Source: Gallionella sp.
GTDB lineage: Bacteria > Pseudomonadota > Gammaproteobacteria > Burkholderiales > Gallionellaceae
Length of the DNA: 9,744 nt
Direction of reading: 5' to 3'
Assembly: GCA_024654105.1 (NCBI GenBank)
Contig: JANLID010000232.1
Location: 1 to 9,744, forward strand
The notes beneath the pieces were generated by a model. It had not been told where the DNA came from, made no database searches, and saw only the letters and a program-made list of their open reading frames with translations. How positions within the stretch are numbered: the stretch's first letter is position 1; each line of letters starts with the position of its first letter. This document shows, one piece after another, positions 6,644-9,744 of this stretch. The position numbers and the translations under genes were made by a program.

Positions 6644-7000
6644 ATGGATACCCAAATCACCGCCGCACCGGCCGGTTCGAGCATGCTGAGTGCGGCTCGC
6701 GCTGCTGCGGCATTCTGCCTGCTGATCATGATGGCGACAGCCAGCGGCGCTTCGCTTGCCGACCAGCTCACGCCGGGCATGCCGCATTACTTTGATAGTT
6801 TCGACGCCGGACAGCGGCCATGGGAACCGGGGCAGCCTTTGAATATCGAGGAAGTTTTCAAAAACTATCAGTATTATGAAATCGTGTTCGACCGTGACGG
6901 CAAGGAAATTGTGGTCAACCAGTACCTCAGGGGCAGCAAGGCAGATAGCGCAATATACAGAATATTGCCGGATGGCTCGTTGCAAAAGAGCGGGCAGTGA
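6644..7000 (+). CDS. Small uncharacterised exported or membrane-anchored protein
   Basis: I do not recognise this 118-residue protein. A hydrophobic stretch (about residues 15-34, SMLSAARAAAAFCLLIMMATA) fits a signal peptide with likely cleavage near ASGA (34-37), or an N-terminal anchor; there is no lipobox. The mature part is polar with many aromatics: MPHYFDSFDAGQRPWEPGQ, then EEVFKNYQYYEIVFDRDGKE and VVNQYLRGSKADSAIYRILP. The alternating pattern suggests a small beta-rich domain. ATG 6644 is chosen because GAGG (6636-6639) precedes it closely and a -10 box lies upstream. GTG 6596 would add 16 residues, and ATG 6683 would begin directly at the signal peptide. It is divergent from the DUF971 gene and lies 86 bases upstream of yqgE. 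Confidence 0.7.
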   Translation: MDTQITAAPAGSSMLSAARAAAAFCLLIMMATASGASLADQLTPGMPHYFDSFDAGQRPWEPGQPLNIEEVFKNYQYYEIVFDRDGKEIVVNQYLRGSKADSAIYRILPDGSLQKSGQ

Positions 7001-7051
7001 ACAGGCGCGGGCTTGCCGAAATGTTGGTGGCATTTGCATCCATTGCGAGCG

Positions 7052-7080
7052 ATGAAACGGAGCCTGAATAAAGTTACAAT
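7052..7080 (+). promoter_or_regulatory. Promoter placing the transcript start at the yqgE ATG
   Basis: ATGAAA (7052-7057, 4 of 6) and TACAAT (7075-7080, 5 of 6) are 17 bases apart. The usual distance from the -10 puts +1 at about 7087, the A of the yqgE start codon. No Shine-Dalgarno sequence lies directly before that ATG. Confidence 0.45.
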
Positions 7081-7086
7081 GCCGAT

Positions 7087-7647
7087 ATGTCTGATTTCAA
7101 TCTTACCCATCATTTTCTGATTGCCATGCCCGCCTTGCAGGAAGGGTATTTTGTCGGCACGCTGACTTACATCTGCGAACACAACGAGAACGGCGCGCTG
7201 GGCATCGTGGTGAATCGCCCGATCAGCCTGACACTGGGCGAAATGTTCGACCAGATCAACATTCCGTTGCATCAGCCCAGACTGGAAAGGATGCCGGTGC
7301 ATTTCGGCGGACCGGTGCAAACCGAGCGTGGCTTTGTGTTGCACGACACGCCGGGAGACTGGCAATCCACGCTGCGCATCAACGACAAGCTGTCGCTGAC
7401 CACCTCCAGGGACATTCTCGAAGCCGTTGGCGCAGGCCACGGGCCGCGCAACCTGATCGTCACATTGGGCTACGCGGGTTGGGACCAGGGACAACTGGAG
7501 CATGAAATGACCGAAAACGCCTGGTTGACCGTGCCAGCCTCCGAACACATCCTGTTTGACTTGCCGCCGGAGGAACGCCTGCCCGCGGCGATGGCGCTGC
7601 TCGGTGTGGACTACGCTTCACTGGTTGAAAATGCCGGGCATGCCTGA
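7087..7647 (+). CDS. yqgE: YqgE/AlgH family protein (DUF179)
   Basis: This 186-residue protein of the UPF0301/DUF179 family resembles E. coli YqgE in length (about 187) and sequence. Blocks include LTHHFLIAMPALQ (6-18), YICEHNENGALGIVVNRP (28-45), GGPV (74-77), RGFVLHDTPGDW (81-92), LTTSRDILEAVG (104-115) and LGYAGWDQGQLEHE (127-140). The molecular function is not established; the family has been linked to alginate regulation in Pseudomonas (AlgH). The start follows the family pattern M-x(3)-NLTHHFLIAMP, so ATG 7087 is firm although it has no ribosome binding site; see the promoter just upstream. The yqgE-ruvX order is widespread in proteobacteria. The 3' end overlaps the chosen ruvX start by 8 bases. 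Confidence 0.95.
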   Translation: MSDFNLTHHFLIAMPALQEGYFVGTLTYICEHNENGALGIVVNRPISLTLGEMFDQINIPLHQPRLERMPVHFGGPVQTERGFVLHDTPGDWQSTLRINDKLSLTTSRDILEAVGAGHGPRNLIVTLGYAGWDQGQLEHEMTENAWLTVPASEHILFDLPPEERLPAAMALLGVDYASLVENAGHA

Positions 7648-8197
7648 CACCAGAAGACAGAGGACGGAGGACAGAGGACAGAAACCTTGTCGCGGCAAGG
7701 CTGCACATGTTCAACAGCCCGCGCAAGGCGCGGACAAAAATCTGCCTTCTGCCTTCTGTCCTCTGTCCTCTGATACGCTGCTCGCATTCGATTTTGGCAC
7801 CAAACGTATCGGCGTCGCGGTTGGCAATACCCTGTTGCGCCGCGCCAACCCGTTGACCACGATCAATGATGAAAAAACCGACGCACGCTTCGCCAAAATC
7901 GCGGCTTTGCTGGCCGAATGGCAGCCAAGCGCGCTGGTCGTGGGGTTGCCGAGCAACGATGACGGCACGCCGCACGAGCTGACCGCGTTATGCCGCCGCT
8001 TCGCCAACCGCCTCAAGGGGCGGTTTAATTTGCCGGCGATATTGGTCGATGAGCGTTATACTTCGCTCGCCGCCAGCGCAGCTTTGAACGAACAGGGTAT
8101 CCGTGGCAGGGAGCAAAAAACCCTGATTGACCAATACGCCGCGCAACAAATTTTGCAGGCGTATTTTGATGAACCCGCAGCGGGGCTGATCGTATGA
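7640..8197 (+). CDS. ruvX: RuvX/YqgF family putative Holliday junction resolvase, with an in-frame N-terminal insertion
   Basis: This RNase H-fold nuclease family is linked to 16S rRNA 5' processing and Holliday-junction or recombination functions. The core starts at TLLAFDFGTKRIGVAVG (46-62), with acidic Asp51, then VVGLPSNDDGTPHELT (100-115), VDERYTS (136-142) and Asp164 in the LIDQYAAQQIL block. E. coli YqgF has about 138 residues and begins MSGTLLAFDFG; here 42 extra residues, arginine-rich then Ser/Pro/Leu-rich, sit between MPDT and the core. No in-frame ATG, GTG or TTG exists between 7643 and the core, so translation must begin upstream. I chose ATG 7640 because removing the insertion restores MPDTLLAFDFG, and it overlaps the yqgE stop. 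ATG 7631 is possible. The stop overlaps the pyrB start (ATGA). Core residues look intact, so the enzyme may still work. Confidence 0.9.
   Translation: MPDTRRQRTEDRGQKPCRGKAAHVQQPAQGADKNLPSAFCPLSSDTLLAFDFGTKRIGVAVGNTLLRRANPLTTINDEKTDARFAKIAALLAEWQPSALVVGLPSNDDGTPHELTALCRRFANRLKGRFNLPAILVDERYTSLAASAALNEQGIRGREQKTLIDQYAAQQILQAYFDEPAAGLIV
7651..7772. repeat. Palindromic element of about 122 bp made of heptanucleotide repeats, inserted in ruvX
   Basis: The left arm is five CAGARGA-type heptads (7651-7685) and the right arm mirrors it as TCTGYCY heptads (7741-7772). The outer 15 bases are inverted with 14 matches (7651-7665 against 7772-7758). A second register gives a perfect 17-base inverted pair (7667-7683 with 7754-7770). 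The centre holds a perfect GC hairpin, CCGCGC-AAG-GCGCGG (7719-7733), and an imperfect one, CCTTG/CAAGG (7685-7700). It is flanked by TGACAC (7645-7650) and TGATAC (overlapping its right end, 7771-7776), 126 bp apart, which resembles a target duplication. It encodes no transposase, so it would be a non-autonomous element or a dispersed palindromic repeat. It is read in frame in ruvX. Confidence 0.8.
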
Positions 8198-9150
8198 AAA
8201 ATCCGCAACTCAACAAACACGGCGAACTCCAGCACTTGCTGACCACCGAGGGCTTGCCGGTGCAGATCGTGCGCGACATCATCGATCGTGCCGCGACCTT
8301 CCTCGATGCCGCTGACGGACACGAGATCAAAAAAGTCCCGCTGCTGCACGGCAAGTCGGTGTTCAACGTATTCTTCGAAAACAGCACGCGTACTCGCACC
8401 ACCTTCGAGATCGCCGCCAAGCGGCTGTCCGCGGATGTGGTCAACCTCAACATCGGTTCCTCTTCCACCAGCAAGGGCGAAACCCTGCTGGATACCGTGG
8501 ATAACCTGTGCGCGATGCATGCCGACATGTTCGTGGTGCGCCACGCACAAAGCGGCGCAGCGCACTTTATTGCAAGACACGTTGCGCCGGAAATTCACGT
8601 TATCAACGCCGGCGACGGTCGCCACGCGCACCCCACGCAGGCGCTGCTGGACATGTTTACCATCCGCCACTACAAGAAAGAATTTCATAACCTGCGCGTG
8701 GCCATTGTCGGCGACATGCTGCATTCGCGCGTGGCGCGCTCGCAGATTCACGCGCTGACCACGCTCGGCGTGCCGGAAGTGCGCGTCATCGCGCCCAAAA
8801 CGCTGCTGCCGGCGATGGTGGAAAATCTCGGCGTGCAGGTTTATCACGACATGGCGCAAGGCCTGCGCGATGTGGATGTGGTGCTGATGCTGCGCCTGCA
8901 GCACGAGCGCATGCAGGGTGCGGCGCTGCCTTCCGCGCAGGAATACTTCAAGAACTACGGCCTCACCGAAGAGAAGCTGGCGCACGCCCGGCCGGATGCG
9001 ATCGTGATGCATCCCGGGCCGATGAACCGCGGTATCGAAATCGACTCCAGCGTCGCCGACGGCAAGCACTCGGTGATCATGTCGCAAGTGACCTTCGGCA
9101 TCGCCGTGCGGATGGCGGTAATGAGTATGCTGGCGGGGAATGGCAAATGA
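8194..9150 (+). CDS. pyrB: Aspartate carbamoyltransferase catalytic subunit
   Basis: This enzyme condenses carbamoyl phosphate and aspartate to carbamoyl-aspartate, the committed step of de novo pyrimidine synthesis. At 318 residues it is similar to E. coli PyrB (311). The carbamoyl-phosphate loop FENSTRTRTTFE is at 61-72, the mobile SSSTSKGET loop at 89-97 (Lys94), HAHPTQALLDMFTI at 144-157 (His147), and the aspartate-side MHPGPMNRGIEI at 272-283. The start codon overlaps the ruvX stop (ATGA), so the two are translationally coupled. In many betaproteobacteria and pseudomonads pyrR precedes pyrB and pyrC follows it; here neither is adjacent. No regulatory pyrI is seen. Base composition is strongly GC-rich (about 67-70% in two 60-base lines counted), unlike the next gene. 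Confidence 0.97.
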   Translation: MKNPQLNKHGELQHLLTTEGLPVQIVRDIIDRAATFLDAADGHEIKKVPLLHGKSVFNVFFENSTRTRTTFEIAAKRLSADVVNLNIGSSSTSKGETLLDTVDNLCAMHADMFVVRHAQSGAAHFIARHVAPEIHVINAGDGRHAHPTQALLDMFTIRHYKKEFHNLRVAIVGDMLHSRVARSQIHALTTLGVPEVRVIAPKTLLPAMVENLGVQVYHDMAQGLRDVDVVLMLRLQHERMQGAALPSAQEYFKNYGLTEEKLAHARPDAIVMHPGPMNRGIEIDSSVADGKHSVIMSQVTFGIAVRMAVMSMLAGNGK

Positions 9151-9168
9151 CGTGGTTGGGAGAAAAAC

Positions 9169-9744
9169 ATGCCTAACCTTGTGAAGGAAAATTTCTTATC
9201 GCTGATGCGACAGAAGTTTGGTGCTATATCAAAACTTGCTAATAGCAATTCACTATTCGATGTTGATAATGGTATTGCACGAATATACATTCGTTATTCA
9301 AAAGTACACGAGAAAGGAGTCACATTTTATGGCCTGCGGAAAGAAGACCTAAAGCACCTTGAAGGGCGCCCATCTTTTATGGTGTTTCTGTGGGACAAGC
9401 AAGAAGAGCCGCTATTCGTCCCATTTCCAGCATATGAGCAAATTTTCAAATTCGCAGAGCCAGCATCAGATGGACAATACAAAGCCCAAATATTATTGAA
9501 TGAAGAAAGCACAACTCTTTATCTGGCGCGCGTTGGAAAATTTAACTTAGAAGGTCTGTTTGGTTGGGATCAGTTGCTTCATCTTTTTAAGTCTATTGTG
9601 GAGGAAATAACTCCAGAGTTATCACATTCGCAAGTGCAAACCTTTCTCTCAGTGATTGGTGCATCAAAAGGCTATGACCTTTGGGTGCCACAAAATGATC
9701 GTAATAAACTCGATAAACCGCTAATTGGCGCGATGGTTTATAGA
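9169..9744 (+). CDS. Uncharacterised AT-rich accessory gene, 3' end outside the window
   Basis: The frame is open for 192 codons to the window edge with no stop. GGGAG lies at 9158-9162, seven bases before the ATG, and the start is 18 bases after pyrB. Five 60-base lines counted by hand give about 39% GC, and codons such as ATA, TTA, CTA and AGA, rare upstream, are frequent. I see no signal peptide or membrane segment. Notable segments are VTFYGLRKEDLKHLEGRPSF, FMVFLWDKQEEPLFVPFPAY, ASDGQYKAQILL, FNLEGLFGWDQL, and near the edge a HSQVQ...GYDLWVPQNDR block. From memory, the last block resembles a segment of large restriction-nuclease-like proteins where it precedes the catalytic part; I hold this weakly because the decisive region is missing. 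It is probably horizontally acquired. Confidence 0.8.
   Translation, partial: MPNLVKENFLSLMRQKFGAISKLANSNSLFDVDNGIARIYIRYSKVHEKGVTFYGLRKEDLKHLEGRPSFMVFLWDKQEEPLFVPFPAYEQIFKFAEPASDGQYKAQILLNEESTTLYLARVGKFNLEGLFGWDQLLHLFKSIVEEITPELSHSQVQTFLSVIGASKGYDLWVPQNDRNKLDKPLIGAMVYR

Noticed and set aside
7719..7753. GC-rich hairpin as an intrinsic terminator between yqgE and ruvX
   Set aside because: Positions after the stem read ACAAAAA, not a T-run, on the coding strand. ruvX and pyrB downstream appear to depend on read-through.
7651..7772. CRISPR-like array, because of short repeated units
   Set aside because: The units are 7 bases, directly adjacent and mirrored in two arms. There are no spacers of constant length and no cas genes.
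7460..7975. 171-codon minus-strand frame across yqgE and ruvX
   Set aside because: It is open partly because the palindromic element lacks stops in several frames. It opposes two well-supported genes and has no ribosome binding site.
8056..9087. 343-codon open frame antisense to pyrB
   Set aside because: The mirror of a highly conserved enzyme gene; His/Arg/Val-rich without recognisable domain or ribosome binding site.

Overview
The window looks like chromosomal DNA of a GC-rich proteobacterium, most probably a betaproteobacterium. The F1 ATP synthase end, the Rep helicase, the Mrp carrier and the yqgE-ruvX-pyrB order all fit that class. A Nitrosomonadales/Gallionellaceae-type relative is my guess from protein flavour, not something the sequence proves. 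Almost everything is core housekeeping. The last 0.6 kb is the exception: it is AT-rich, differs in codon use, and looks like the start of an accessory region.

Layout. Positions 1-903 hold the 3' end of atpD and all of atpC, the last genes of an ATP synthase operon. Positions 904-1757 hold a 2-Cys peroxiredoxin with its own promoter. A 69-codon unknown gene (1978-2187, minus strand) is convergent to the peroxiredoxin and divergent from a full-length rep helicase gene (2359-4353). Three minus-strand genes probably form one operon, in transcription order a DUF971 protein (6468-6115), the Mrp/ApbC iron-sulfur carrier (6030-4936) and a stand-alone cyclic-nucleotide-binding domain protein (4902-4381). 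From 6644 the plus strand carries a small exported unknown protein, yqgE, ruvX and pyrB, with ruvX and pyrB coupled by overlapping start and stop codons. A partial gene of unknown function follows pyrB after 18 bases and runs off the right edge.

Three points stand out. First, the N-terminus of AtpC carries a tandem duplication of 48 bp (16 codons) that adds about 20 residues to an otherwise normal epsilon subunit. Second, a palindromic element of about 122 bp, built from heptanucleotide repeats, lies in frame inside the 5' end of ruvX between two near-identical copies of TGAYAC; the only usable ruvX starts lie upstream, so the element should be translated. Third, the adjacent DUF971 and Mrp genes together contain the same three domains as the plant chloroplast Fe-S factor HCF101, with a nucleotide-sensor-like gene attached downstream.

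I see no rRNA, tRNA, CRISPR array, transposase or integrase. No intergenic gap exceeds 300 bases.
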